From Erythrocercus mccallii (taxonomy: Eukaryota; Chordata; Aves; Passeriformes; Dicruridae), in NCBI GenBank assembly GCA_013397435.1, contig VZRG01000863.1, positions 102,001 to 166,000 of the forward strand: a stretch of DNA of 64,000 nucleotides, written 5' to 3'. This document shows, one piece after another, positions 33,800 through 47,200 of this stretch; within the stretch, counting starts at the first letter, position 1, and the number at the start of each line of letters is the position of its first letter. The notes beneath the pieces are model-generated. The model did no database searches, was not told where the DNA came from, and saw only the letters and a program-made list of their open reading frames with translations. Made by a program: the position numbers and the translations under genes.

Positions 33800-35141
33800 A
33801 GCTCCGACGCTTTCGAAAAGTCGGTGTCCCGGGGGAGGCGATGCTGGGAGCAGCCCCCGCTCCTGGTTGGAGCCTCGGGGCTGCCCTGTGGGTCGGGGCC
33901 GCAGAAAGAAGGCTTGTGAGCGTTCATCCCTTGTTATGGAAAGAGAGATGATTGGGCGGGAGGCTTCTTTTGAACAGCTTTTGCTTCCGAGGCGATGTCA
34001 AGCCGTGCAAATTTCTTTTGCGGGGACGAGGAAAAGAATACTTTTTTTTTTTTTTAAGTAGTATTATTATTGCCGGGAACATACTTTGCTTTAGCCCCGT
34101 CCTCCTCCCTTGAGACAGAAGGATGTGCATGCTTGTGCCTGTGCACTCAATGCAACCTCCAGCTGTGTCCCACGCCTTACCAGCTCTCCTTCCGCTGGCG
34201 ATAAAGCCGGCCACGCGCACATCCCGCTTGCTGCTGAGCAGAAGGCTCTGCACCTCGCCCGGACTTCCTCCCCATTTGTGCACCAGCGCTTCTTTCGAGA
34301 GCGATTAGCTGCCTCCCCACTGCTCCCTTCCCCTTTTGTGCCCCGGCGCGGACATCGCCGCACTGGCGCACACGGGGGAGCGGGGGCGGCGCGGCCGGGG
34401 CTGCCGCGGGCTCGCAGCGCCACCCGGCGTGTGCGCCCCGTTGGCAGCGGGACCCCCGAGGGGACCGAGCCGCCCCGGGGGAGCTGCTGGGCTGGGCCGG
34501 AGGGGAAGTCTCGCAGAGCTCCGTGGCTGACCCGTGCGGTGCCGGCGGGAGCGGCGGGGAGGCGCGGGGCTGACCGCCCCTGCCCGATCGCACGCCTCCT
34601 GGCACCGGGAGCCGGCCTGTCCTTTAAACTCAGGGTGTTTTACCCCAAATCACGGCCAATTCTCTCTCCCTGGACGAAGTGCCCTGCTTTCCCCCAGGGA
34701 ACACATCGCGACACTCTTTAGGACGGTGGGCTTATTTTTTTTCAGAACAAATGGTCCAGAATTCGTTTCTGCGGGCAGATGAGCAATTCCACGCCTTTAT
34801 GGGAGAATGAATCTCCGTGAAATCGCCTGGAAATAGGTGAGATGGAGAAGGTGTCTGCAGCCCCCCAGGCTCTGCCGAGCATTCAACGCGGCAGCTGGAA
34901 GTGGGGCGGCCGGGGATCCCCGCCGCAGCAGGACGATGTCCTCGTCTCGGATGAAGAGACTCTGGAAATGCGAAAGTAGCCACTAGGGAAGGACTAGAGA
35001 GTTTAGATGTTTCATCCCCGAATCTTTGAAAGCTGCTGGGAGGGGGAGGTGACAGGGTGACAAGAGCTTCTGGCTGAGTTGCTAACCTCATTCGTGTCGT
35101 TTAACGCTAGCTCGGGGACAGCTTTTCTTCTTTTCTTTTCT

Positions 35142-35781
35142 NNNNNNNNNNNNNNNNNNNNNNNNNNNNNNNNNNNNNNNNNNNNNNNNNNNNNNNNNNN
35201 NNNNNNNNNNNNNNNNNNNNNNNNNNNNNNNNNNNNNNNNNNNNNNNNNNNNNNNNNNNNNNNNNNNNNNNNNNNNNNNNNNNNNNNNNNNNNNNNNNNN
35301 NNNNNNNNNNNNNNNNNNNNNNNNNNNNNNNNNNNNNNNNNNNNNNNNNNNNNNNNNNNNNNNNNNNNNNNNNNNNNNNNNNNNNNNNNNNNNNNNNNNN
35401 NNNNNNNNNNNNNNNNNNNNNNNNNNNNNNNNNNNNNNNNNNNNNNNNNNNNNNNNNNNNNNNNNNNNNNNNNNNNNNNNNNNNNNNNNNNNNNNNNNNN
35501 NNNNNNNNNNNNNNNNNNNNNNNNNNNNNNNNNNNNNNNNNNNNNNNNNNNNNNNNNNNNNNNNNNNNNNNNNNNNNNNNNNNNNNNNNNNNNNNNNNNN
35601 NNNNNNNNNNNNNNNNNNNNNNNNNNNNNNNNNNNNNNNNNNNNNNNNNNNNNNNNNNNNNNNNNNNNNNNNNNNNNNNNNNNNNNNNNNNNNNNNNNNN
35701 NNNNNNNNNNNNNNNNNNNNNNNNNNNNNNNNNNNNNNNNNNNNNNNNNNNNNNNNNNNNNNNNNNNNNNNNNNNNNNNNN
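35142..35781. other. Assembly gap (640 N)
   Basis: A run of N starting directly after a homopyrimidine stretch (CTTTTCTTCTTTTCTTTTCT). The long X-filled frames across it are artefacts. Confidence 1.
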
Positions 35782-35851
35782 TATGTTCCTGACAATTAAA
35801 ATTGCTCCACAGTTAATTAACGCTGCTCCCGGGTTTACTTTTAGAAAGCAC

Positions 35852-35876
35852 TTTTTTTTTTTTTTTTTTTTTTTTT
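35852..35876. repeat. Poly(T) tract, 25 nt
   Basis: An uninterrupted T run 70 nt after the gap. Confidence 0.85.
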
Positions 35877-36060
35877 AATCAGAATGTTTATCGTGTTATT
35901 AAATTCTTAAAACCCTGCTGGCACCCGCTTTGGGAAGGGCTGGCGGGGCAGCCGGCAGCCCCGTGGGAGGCACTGGCGGCGGCTCCCGGGGCGCGGGGAG
36001 ACGGAAGGAACGACGCGGTGACAATGCAGCGGGATGGGCACAGCGGGCAAAAGTGTCCTC

Positions 36061-39000
36061 TCAAAAGAAAAGCGGCCGGCAAAGAAAACCCCTTCAGTCT
36101 GAAAATAACGTGTTGAAGTACTATCGCCGCCTGCTTCACTGCCTCCGATTGCAAGGAGCAGGCGGTCGGATTTCCAACTAGTCGGAGGAAGAAGATTTAA
36201 CACTCAGAACTGCAGGGTTTTTCCCCTTTGTACTGCTGTCCCTTACACAGCTCTCGAAATTTTTAACCCCTTAGTCGCCTTCTCTCCTCTACTTTTCAGG
36301 GGTTTGGGATTGTTTGTTTGTTTGTTTTGTGGGGTTTTTTGTTGGTTTGTGTGTGGTTTTTGTTTTTAGGTATTTTCATGCTCATACTCGAAGATCAGAC
36401 ATGGATGACTGGCAACAGGTACGAAGATATTCTTCTCCATTAAAGCAAGCAATATGTTGTGAGGATGCTGCTTATCCTTGCAAATCTTGCCTATTGCAAA
36501 AACATTGCCACCACACTTAACTCATCTGCCTCCTCAGAGTTGCCAAGTGAGTCCTGTGAACCTCTCTGTCATCAGGGTAAAGGAGGCAAGCCACAATTAT
36601 TTGCCAGTAGTGATTTTTAGTTTCTCCAGATAAATAAATAACCTATAAAGTGGGACTGCTGAACAGCGAATGACACTACATTTGATGTGGAGTTTAGGTG
36701 GACAATGCAAACAGGCTGTCCCAAGGAGGAAATCATGACCCGGTAATACATTGGTACCTGAAACGTCAGTAAGAGCCAGCATCACTGTTTGCTGTGTGTG
36801 TTTGCTTTGCTTTGCATAGTCCAACCATTGCCACAGTAAGAATGGGGTTTAATTTGCTTATCCATACACATATGAAAGGACAAAGCCAAAGGGAGAAAAT
36901 GCCAAACAGTTTTCAGTTGTGCTGAATGCAGCGGCACGCTTCTAACTGTACAGCCATCTTCTGTGTTAGGACAAACACTTTTTAGAGGGGTGCAGAGCAG
37001 AACTCCTTCCCTCCAGAGCACTGGTGTCACTCACATGTACAGTGACACAGCCCTGGCTCAGCAGCCAGGGAGTTTATCAGTCTCATGCACCAAGCCCAAG
37101 ATTTCCACCAGACTTCTGTTTTAATGCCCACTTTGACACTGTATCACTGCTACTTTCAATTAAACTCAACAGCCTGTGGGAACAGCTGCAGACTAAATTT
37201 ACGTCCCATTTTGCCAAGCACAGAGTATTTAGAAGAATGAATGAATGCATGCATGAATTGAAAACACATGCAAGCAGCATATCTTTATTTAAAAAGAGTT
37301 TTCAAAGCTCTGTGAATGCTGAAAGACTTGGATCCTTTAAAAATTGCTCTCATCAAGGACATCCTTAAAAATATAAGTGCAAATATAAGTGCAATATATT
37401 TGTTTTTCATTCTGCCTAGTCCTTCTCCCTTCATGACACAGAAACCCAAAAATTCAGTCTGACCTGTTTCTGCTCATAAATGAAAAAAGTTTAGTTAATG
37501 TCAAAGTCATGCTGTGGATCTTGTTTCTGTTCTGGGGAGCTACTGAGTACCCAAACATGAGTTCAGTTACAAAACATGGTATGTAAGAGTTCATAATGTT
37601 TTATAGACATTAAATCACAACCTGGCTAGCATTCATGTCAGGCCCTGCTAATATTCACTTGCTGTGGCAGACATTAAGTTTTTTTGACTGTATGAGTCAG
37701 GTAAGAAAGATGTTGGGTTTCTAAGATACTAAGTTTCCCCATCTGTATCATCTAGTCTATTGAGAGGTAAATCAAAGTACATTACATTCAGCATCATGGC
37801 GTATCAGAGAGGGAATGTAAAAATATCTATTACATATACATTCAAGTTGAAATATGGATACACAGAACAAAAGATTTTCCTCCTCTCTATGCAGTATTTT
37901 TTGATCTTAAATGTACAGCAGGCAGTGATTTCCTGTTGTCAGTAATACTACATAAAATGATTGTGGATGATAGGAGAAGCAGTGTTGCCTTCTAGAGATA
38001 ACACACATTTTACAGGTTAGACTACTTGCTTTCAATATCTTTCAATCAAAACTTAATAAAAGATGAAAGCCACGAAAAAAACCCCGTGGTTAATGGTCTT
38101 AATTAACAAGTCTTTTCATCTGGTAGTATTTATCTATTTTGTTTTGGTTTTGTCATTTGGAGGCAGAAACACGTTTGTTTCATAATATAATTGTTGACCT
38201 GCTATCAAAATGCTCATGGGAGAATTAACAGAAGTTTTAAAAGAGACCTAAATCCTCAAGAAAATATGCACAACATCACTTCTTTTCATATAAAGGAGTG
38301 AGAGAGATACAACAGCTAAATATAAATTTAAAAATTTCAGCCTTTTGTAAAGTAGATGGTGAATTGTACTTACTGACTGTGGGCCAAACACACGTTTCAT
38401 CTGCTGCAATAAATTTAAAATTACATGTGTGGATTTTGCCAGTTGATAACAGAGGAAAATGGACTTCTGAAGTCAGGCTTAATTCAAGAAAGTTCTGTTA
38501 AAAATACTCGCATATAATTTATTGCATTTCTTCAGGCACAGAAGAGATCAGAAGGGAATAGCTGCATCAACTACATTTTTGGCACATAACTTAGCCACAC
38601 CTCCCCTGTTTGTAGTAGTCATCATGATCTCACTAAGCCTGCTATCTTTCCCTTATATTTTTTGTGTCAACTGTCATTTCTAGCCCAACTGCAATAACTT
38701 CTCTGATAAAATCTCTGTTTAGTCTGTGTTGGACAAATTTTCATTCTCATGAAACACTGTTTTTACTGGGGTGTTGCCTGGGTGAAGACTGAGCTGAAGA
38801 TTCAATAACACATCAGGCTGTGCCTTCACAATAATGTGCTTTAGGACACAAGCACATGGCAGAAGGAAGGATCTTAGTTATGGGTGGATTTCAAGGCTGA
38901 TCTTACTGTGGTCTTCCCCTGATGGCATGGGTTTCTCTAGATTGTTATTTCTGTTTTCTGAGGCATAATCTACATTTTCTGAAAGTGAAGTACCAGCAGA

Positions 39001-41621
39001 GAAAGTAGGCAAAGTTTTTTCCCTTTCTGGAAAGAAAAAAAGAAGCAAGATGAAACCCAGTGAAGAGACCAGGAACAGGAAATAAAACATGGGCACTTGG
39101 CTGCTGCCAAACCCAGCAAGCATCTTACTGCACAGGTCCCTGCATGCCTAGGTGTGGATGTCCCCACATGCTCTCAGGCTCTAAATGGCCACTTCGGTGT
39201 CTTGTCCTGCTCATTACTTATGAGTTTGACCCCTGTTCACACACTCTGAGGATTCCCTCTGTACACTACCAGGATTTAGCTCCCACATGATGAACAGGTA
39301 ACTGCTTTTAATGAATGATGAGAGGAAGGTCACAGCAGTGTGCCTTCCTTTCCTGTGACTCACCACTGGCCTGGGCCCCAGCAAGGTTGGCTTCCAAGTA
39401 GTCAGAGCAGAGGTGTCCAAGCTGAGAAGTGAGCAGAATTTCAGTCATTTGTCCCTGGGCGCTGTCTAACTTCTAAATGCACGCTGACAAAACTAGACAT
39501 TTGTTCCAGAGATCAAATGATGTGTGGTTTCTCTTGTATTCATGCCAAAGAAGAAAGAGATCTGTATCTCAACAGAGATGTAAATGCTGATGAAAGCTTC
39601 TTCTGAAATAGGAGCAGTAACAAAAGCTGCCAGGCTGGAGAGATACTTTAGCTTGTAACAAGGCATGAGGTTGGCCTTCTCTTTAATTGGGATGCAGGAA
39701 AAAACTCCACTACTTAACTGTTAATTTTATTCATTTTTAGTAAGCTAATTGCACCTCAAACTAGCCAACAGATACAAGAGTTCCTGTGAGGAGAGGTAGA
39801 GAGGCAGGCTGGTGGTTTGATTGTAATGAGAATTGTTTCCATAAGAAATCACTTCAAACTACAGACAAATTTATTTCCACACGTGTAAGCTGGCAAACAG
39901 TTTTTAATGAACTAAAAATAATCTTTACATTTTTACCTAATACAAGAATATGTCCCTAGTATGACTAGAGACTTGCCTGTTTTCTTGAGGTTACGTTTAT
40001 ATTTGACAAGTACCTTTCCCATTATGTAAAGCTGATCTGTGTAACTAAGGCTGTGGGATGGATTATTCAATAAGGGAAATTCAGAAGGGAATTGTAGCAC
40101 ACTTAACTCAGATTTACAAACTAATTAATTAACAAAAGACCATTCAATTCAGAATCTGGTACAAATAGGCTTGCAAACTAAAGTCACTGAGTTGCAGATT
40201 ACTTTTCCTAAGAGACACTGCCTTACAACTTGGTTTTGCATGTGGAAAAACTCTGGAATACATTTTTTAATAAAGTTAAGACAGTGATTTTCCCTGAGAA
40301 TAAGGATCTTAGATTTCACTTTTATCTGATGGGAAGGCACCTCACATACTGCAAATCCTGCCACCAAGACCAGTTTCATTCCTTCCTGTGGGAAGCTGGG
40401 GGTATAAAACCTCTATTGTGGTGACATTCTGTATCACAGGACAAGAGCAGTTGTGGAGAGCTGTAAATTTAGGATGGATTTAGGACTGTTGAAAAGAAAC
40501 TCTTACCCACTGTGTAAGGAGCAGCTCTGATCCTTCTTCCAAGACTGGAAGGCTTAATGCAGCAGCATGAAGTGTATGTTTATGTAGAAGTGGAGGTGTG
40601 CACAAGTTTTAATGCAGTTTAAATGAACTACTGGAATACCCAGGGTACTTTCAAAATTCAACCGGAAAGTTATATATCTAAACATACAAAATCTCCTGTC
40701 TATGGAACTCTATCAACACAGGGAGTTAGAACCTTCAGAATGAATCTGAGCAGTCAAAGGCTTGTTGAACTGGCAGGAAGAGGGGGTGCTGGTGAATGAC
40801 CATGCCTGGTGTCACAAGGACAGTGCTGCTGGACACAAAACCAGGCACGGCAGATGTGCCTCCAGGTATAAAGTGTTGCATAAGCATCAAATATGCCTGT
40901 AATACAGATTTTGAAGCGCCTAGCTAAAAATCACAAGTGAATTCTATAAGAATAGACCTTTTTCCTCCCAATATTTTTGACACAAAGAAGTCTTTTTACT
41001 AATTGCTAATTAGATTTATCATCAGCATGAAAACTTCAGTGAGCATTGCAGATCTTGTGCTGCGTGCTTAGGTCAATACTTGTCATGTCTATTGAAAAAT
41101 AAATAGTGTGTTTTCATAGGCTAGACTCTGGCAAAGCTCATGTGGAGTAACACTATCACAGCAAGTGTCTACTTGAGGATTTGCAAAAAAACCCCAAACA
41201 CCTTCCCTATAGGCATATTCACAATTTGTTTCCTAAAACACCTGAAACAAGTCAAAACAAGTGATCAGGACAAGAGAGTGGAGGGCCCAGGTAAACAGCA
41301 GTACCTTTGTGCAGGGTACATAAGTGGCTGTCCCAGCTGAAGGTTCACAGCTGTTACATGGTGAAAGGTTTTCCAGATTTCAAACTACAAATCAGATATT
41401 TCCAGCTAGACCTTCACTTACTAAACTGCATCACACAAGGAAAATATTCATCATTATGCAAACAAGAAGCAAAACTCTTCTGACATTCTCAGTTGGCACC
41501 CAAAGAAGAGAAACACTTCTCATAGCAAAGTGATGGATGAACAGAAGACCTGACATATAAGGCACCCTGAAGAGGACAATCAAGATAATTGAAATTCAGA
41601 GAAAGATAACACTCTTACAGT
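36061..41621. other. Intergenic, no gene seen
   Basis: AT-rich DNA without recognisable repeats or genes. A short direct repeat AAATATAAGTGC occurs twice at about 37369-37392. Short open frames have no recognisable domain. Confidence 0.5.
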
Positions 41622-41693
41622 AAAAAAAAAAACAACAAAAAACCCAAAAAAACCCACCAAACCAAACCAAAAAAAAACAAAAACCCAAACCAC
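41622..41693 (+). repeat. A-rich low-complexity tract
   Basis: A/C-only sequence of AAAC, CCAAA and A runs. Confidence 0.85.
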
Positions 41694-42234
41694 AGCAAGA
41701 TGAAATACTATAAATTTTGATGTAAAAAATACAAAGGAGAAATATTATAAGCTTATCTTTGAGAAACACAATCTGTCTATTTGAAGATGTGACTCTAGCC
41801 TGTCTCTCAAAAGTCTTCCTTTTCCTCTATTCCATCCTCCCTCCCATTTCCCTCTTGAAAGAGCAGTCTGGTTTGCAGTTTGTTTTCTCACTCCAACTTT
41901 TTATAGGACAGTCTCCTGCCCAGAGTGTCTGGTGGGCTGCCCTACTCTCATCAGTGACTGCTCTCTTGCTGCTATTCTGGTTTGAGCAAGTTCACACAAA
42001 TAGAAAGCAACAGGTCTTGCAATTAAATGCAGAGAACAATGTACACATAGAGGGCAGTGTGGAAGCTTAGGTACAGAAATATACGAATATGGCAGGAAAG
42101 AAAAGGGCAGCTGAAAAAACCTGCAAAGATGGTCCGAACAGTAGAAGATAAGTCATGAGAAACTGTGGTGATGGCCAGTGTGTAAGGGCAGAGGACTTGA
42201 ACTTGAAGGTTGCAGACATCTAGTGTTAATTCAC
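41694..42234. other. Intergenic, no gene seen
   Basis: A 103-codon open frame at 41759-42070 has a hydrophobic part but no recognisable family and is probably chance. Confidence 0.5.
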
Positions 42235-42425
42235 AGAACTATAGAATGGTTTGTGTTGCAAGGGACATTAAAGATCATCTAGTTCCAAAGCCCTGCCATT
42301 GGCAAGGGCACATCTCACTAGACCAGATGGCTGAAAGATGCTTCCAAAGCGGCCTTGAACACCTCCAGGGATGGAGGTCTGGGAGAACTGTTCCAGGGTC
42401 TCACCACCTTCATTTGAAATAAAGC
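42235..42425 (-). mobile_element. CR1 LINE 3' end
   Basis: The + strand begins AGAACTATAGAATGGTTTGT and runs through AAAGATCATCTAGTTCC, CACTAGACCAGATGGCTGAA and CACCTCCAGGGATGGAGG. This is the antisense of the last about 190 bases of a typical avian CR1. It is a 5'-truncated, inactive copy. Confidence 0.85.
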
Positions 42426-43639
42426 TATTTTTAAAAACCCTGTCCTGTTTAAGATACACAGCTTGTGTGATTTCCTCAGCTTAGTGATAGCACTAGAATC
42501 TGGTGAAAAATTTATGGTGAAATCAGATTGCAGGATGATGAAGGGAACTATAAGAAGTATTTAATGACGATCCACAACTGGGAGCTGGATAAAAAAGACT
42601 GTAAGGACACTTCTATCTCGTGAAAGAGAAGAATTAGGGGTTACACCTGGAGCAATTGCATGGAAAACAGAAATACAAAAGGGAAAGGGTCTCGTGATTC
42701 TTCAAGTGTCATTGTGTGTGAACTCAGCTGAAATGAGCCAAGTTTAGACTCCAGACAGCAAAATTTTAACTGTGATGATAACCAGTCATTGGAATTAAAA
42801 TAAGCATTTTCTGGAATCATCAAAAAGACTACAGTAAAATTCTTGCTACTGTTAACTCTTTAACCACTTTTACTTTTTAAAGGAAATAAAATGTAGTCTA
42901 GGCAGAAATTAGTTTAAGGGTCTTCCTGGTACATAATTTGAAGGTAATCATAACAGTCCTCTACAATGAGTTTACTATCTCTGAATTGATGTAGATAACC
43001 CACGAGCTACAAAATTGCAAAATTATTTGACTGCCAAAGGCTGTAAGAAACGAATCTGTATTTAACATTTCAAACTCTGTGAGAGCTAGAAGGGACTGAC
43101 TCTGAACTCACAGATCTGTTCCAGTGAGGCCCACCATCAGTTCATGTTGAGATATTTTTTGATAATTAGATTTGAAAGGGTTATATCTTAGAGGTTTGCG
43201 TAATAAATTTGAAATGTGTTTAATTTATTCCTTTAGTGAAAATACAAAGTTTGAGAAAAATCAAAATTTGACCAATTTTGCTGACTCATTAATTTAATTA
43301 ATCAAAATATATATTTTTAAAAATCAAATGCTGACTTCTACAAAACTTTATTTTAGTGTCAGTGAAGGATGATGTTTAGCCTTTTTTCAACCTTGATTCA
43401 TGGCCCACTGAAATTTATAGGTGCCATTCATTAGCTATAATGAGCTTTGAAATGGGTCCCTTGTGAAACAGACTGCTCAGATGAGAACAGATGCAATCAT
43501 ATTTGGATTTTTAAACCGTACAGCCTGAATCTGAATTGTTTGTGTTCAAGTCAAAGTGTGCTGACTTAGGAGAAGAGATAATTGTAACAGTTAGATACAA
43601 ATGCCTACTAACTTTTACTGATTGCTCTGCCATGAATTC
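42426..43639. other. Intergenic, no gene seen
   Basis: AT-rich DNA with no recognisable feature. Confidence 0.5.
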
Positions 43640-44260
43640 GTCATGCAAACAGATGCATAAATGGATTTCTGCAAGAGTTTGCCCTGGCTGTGTTATATTC
43701 AATATTTTCATTAATGACCTAGATGGGAAGAAGAGCATGCTTATTAAATTTCCAGAAAATGTCAAGTTGAGAAAGACTGGATGCCGGAGGATAGGATTAG
43801 AATTCAAAATTACCTTGACTAACTGGATAAATTGTCTGAAAAAAACAGGGCCATATTCAATAAGAACAAGTTCTAGGAACTAAACTCAGCAGGGAGTCAC
43901 CAGTTGCAACAATGTCATGCTGTTACAAAACACCCTCCTAACATACACTAGGCAGGAATACAGATTACAAAGCATGGCAAATAATCCTTCTGCTCTGCTC
44001 AGCACTGCAAATGCCTCAGCTAGCGTATACAACCTGGCTTTGGGCAAAAGACTTCATGAAGGATGTGTGCCAGCTGGAAAACATCCAGTGGAAAATGATG
44101 ATGAACAGCAAAGATGATTTAGGTTAGGTATCAGGGCAAAGCAGTCCTTTCAACAAGGAGAGTGAAGCAGACGTTGCTGATGGTTAGGAATTTTCAGCTC
44201 TGGATATCTATTTGTATCTAAGAAAGTTGAAGGTCTGCTTTAGACACTCCATCTTCAAGT
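43640..44260 (+). mobile_element. Old CR1 fragment with internal deletions
   Basis: TTCAATATTTTCATTAATGA with CCTAGATGG (about 43697-43725) encodes the conserved FNIFINDLD reverse-transcriptase stretch of CR1. It is followed by AGGATTAGAATTCAAAAT and CCTTGACTAACTGGATAAAT, then diverged CR1 sequence to GATTTAGGTTAGGTATCAGG near 44117. The wording fits older amniote CR1 families better than young avian ones. It is inactive. Confidence 0.65.
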
Positions 44261-47200
44261 CTAATAATTCCTGTAAGTGAGATTGAGCTGTGTTTATTCT
44301 AGGCTTTGTACACCACAGTGTGAATTAATTATGGTTCAGTAAATGTTTTTAGAAGATAAGTCTATCCTAAACTCAGAAGTGGACCATGTCTGGCATACGA
44401 CGTTTAGAAGTGCTTCAGGTGTCAATATTTATATATTTCAGCTGAGATTATTCTACATTAAAAAGATTTATTTATTTAGCCATGAAACTTTTAAAGATCT
44501 TTAGTACTTCAACAAATCTAAAAACGCTTTTTTAATTTCTTAACCTGTGACTGAGTCATAATATGACTGATTAATAATAAAGCATTTACCACTCCCATTG
44601 CCTCCTCCATGTAACTTCAATAATTCCGTGGGTCACGCAATTAATGCAAACCAAAAATCTTACAATTTTCCAAATATTTGTAGTAATGATCTTTATTGAA
44701 CTGGGTGCACTGAAAGATTCAACACCAAAAGAGATTGAAACTCAAGCACTTATACAGTCTGTTTTTCAGATTATTTGTACAGTTTGTCAATGACACACGC
44801 TTTATTAACATTTCTTGATATGTTGATATATGCTTGGCAGCTGTGGGATTGTGTACATCTCTAAGAGAGTAAGCAGTCTTCTATTATGGATTGAGATTTC
44901 CTATTCTGGGCATTTAGCTCTGCAGGCTACTTCATCAGAATCAGTGAACAGATATTTCTTCCAGGAAATAAACAGAAAGAAATTCATAAGGAAACCGTGA
45001 AGTTTTAATGTTGTTATATGCTGAAAACTGACTGTTAAAATCAGTAAAAAACTCTTTTCCTTTCCAATTGACCCTTAAAGAAGCTCAACATAGTCTTGAG
45101 GTTGTGCACCTACACTTCATATTACCACAATGTGTGCTAACCACATTGTCAATTAACTTAAAATTTATATTCAAATGTGTAAAAGAAAATACAGATCAAG
45201 AAAAAGGAGATTGTGACAAAGGAAAATTTGTCACAATCATTAAGCTTCTCTGTCAAATATCACTATCATAACAAATACTTATTGTATTTGCTCCTTATTA
45301 GGATTTCTCTATCCCTTGTTCTTAAGGTAGCTTTAAGTTTGAAGTAATTAGCAGTAATACAGATTTACACAGAGAGAAGCTGAAGCATGGGATGCAAACA
45401 TTTGACCTATCCAGGGATAGAACACAAATCTCTAAAACTCACCAGTAGCAATTTAAATTGGGACTGAAAATGGCTAAAACTCTAAATAATAAGTTAAATT
45501 TGAACTGAGATGAGATGCAGCCTGAAACCAGAAAAAATATTTTATAGATTTTAATTTGTTTGATTTGTATTTCCAAATCAGGTCCATCTCTACAGTCCTT
45601 AGCACCAAGAGTTCAGTTTAATGATTTAAATCTCCTCTTACAAAAATTAATATAAAAACTAGAACAACAATTTAAGATTATGCAGCTAATTAATTATATC
45701 TGTCAGTGTTAATTCCAAGGGAGTCTGCTTAGTTGCATATTTTATGGAGGAGGAAAAGAGGGAGTAAGCACTTGAGTGAAAAGGTGAAAAATTGTCTGCA
45801 GCCACATTTATATTCAGCTCAATGTAAAAAGTGTGTATTTATTCTCTGAAGGCAAGAATAGTGATCAGGCTGAAAGATTCCCAGTCCTAAATAGGACCTA
45901 TGTACTATGGAAAAAAGCCTGTAAATCCAGCAGGTCAGACAACGCCCTTTTGATACTATAACTGCTTTTTTTTTTTTCCCTTTCCCCTTCTGACAGCTCA
46001 TTTCTAAAGAAGACCTCAAGCTAGTGATGTTTTATGGCAATGTTTGTGCATTTGCTAAATTAAAATATGCTTCATGTCTTGCCAGTACTGCTGGTGAATT
46101 CTTTTTATTTTTTCATTGGTAACAGCTAGAAGAGTAACTGTATTTGGTGCTGGTGATGGTAAGCTGGTAAGCAGTCTCAATGCAGGTCCTTCTGTTCTGG
46201 ACACAGGCAGGAGTTTGTTCCACCATCTGAGGAAAAGTAAGAGAAGTTATAATGTGTCAGCATGGTCTGTCAAAAAGAGAAATGGATTTGGAAGCTTCTG
46301 GAGGCAGCTCTGGATATGCAAATTCATGCAAGTTAAGATGGATAGTATCTATTTCTGTGGGTCTGCAAAGCACCCTGTGTAATGTCTGTCACTGACTAGC
46401 TAAGGAAAGAGTGTGCATTTGTAGGTCTGCTTCACTGGACAGGCTGCACACATTTAGGATCACAGTATAATGCCTCTCGCACTTGATAACTCTCTGCTGG
46501 CACTTCCCTTCCACCCTTCCACCACAGGGATGGGAAGAGCACAGGCCACTTCAGGAAGTTGAATCTAATGACCCAAATTAGTTGAGTTTGATTCAAATAG
46601 CCAATGTCTAATCCAAATAAAATGGAGATCTACAGAGAATTGAGAGGGCACAAAACAACACCAAATGAGACGATGATAGTGTTTTATATGCTGGGATATA
46701 TTGTCACATAACAAACAGGACTCCTTGCTTTTTTCCCTAAGGTTAAGCAGCTGTGTTGTCTCTGTGTCGCAACTTCATCAATTATGTCTTATGTATATCA
46801 GGTCTGAATTTTCAAGTTATGGACAGAACCTGAAGGGTTTGTCTACCCAGAGAAATTTACTGCCAGAACTACAACTATCTTCATGGATACATTTATTCCT
46901 TCCATCCCCATAGGGAATTACAGCAGTATAGTTAAGTTGGTAAATTTTTCCTATTTAGACAGGCCCAGACATCTCAAGAAACATAGCTAAATTAAATATT
47001 TCTCCTGGGGGAGTAGCAGATATATGCATACTTTCATCAGGTTTTGGTTATACCTACATACATAACAAACAAGTTTAAGAAACAGCTACATGCAGTTGTG
47101 TTACATGGATGTTTTCTCATGCCATATTCTGTCAGGACTCATTCATCCTGCAAACCTCAGTCCAGCTTTGAGCAGCATGACCCCGTGATCCTGGCCCAAA

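Larger units (their letters stand above)
33800..36060. promoter_or_regulatory. CpG-rich island downstream of SP8, with an assembly gap
   Basis: GC-rich with frequent CpG at 33810-33910, 34320-34610 and 35920-36030, on both sides of the gap. It could be a promoter of a noncoding RNA or a Polycomb-type CpG island. Open frames on both strands lack domains. Confidence 0.5.

Noticed and set aside
35079..35792. 237-codon frame across the gap
   Set aside because: It is made almost entirely of unknown bases.
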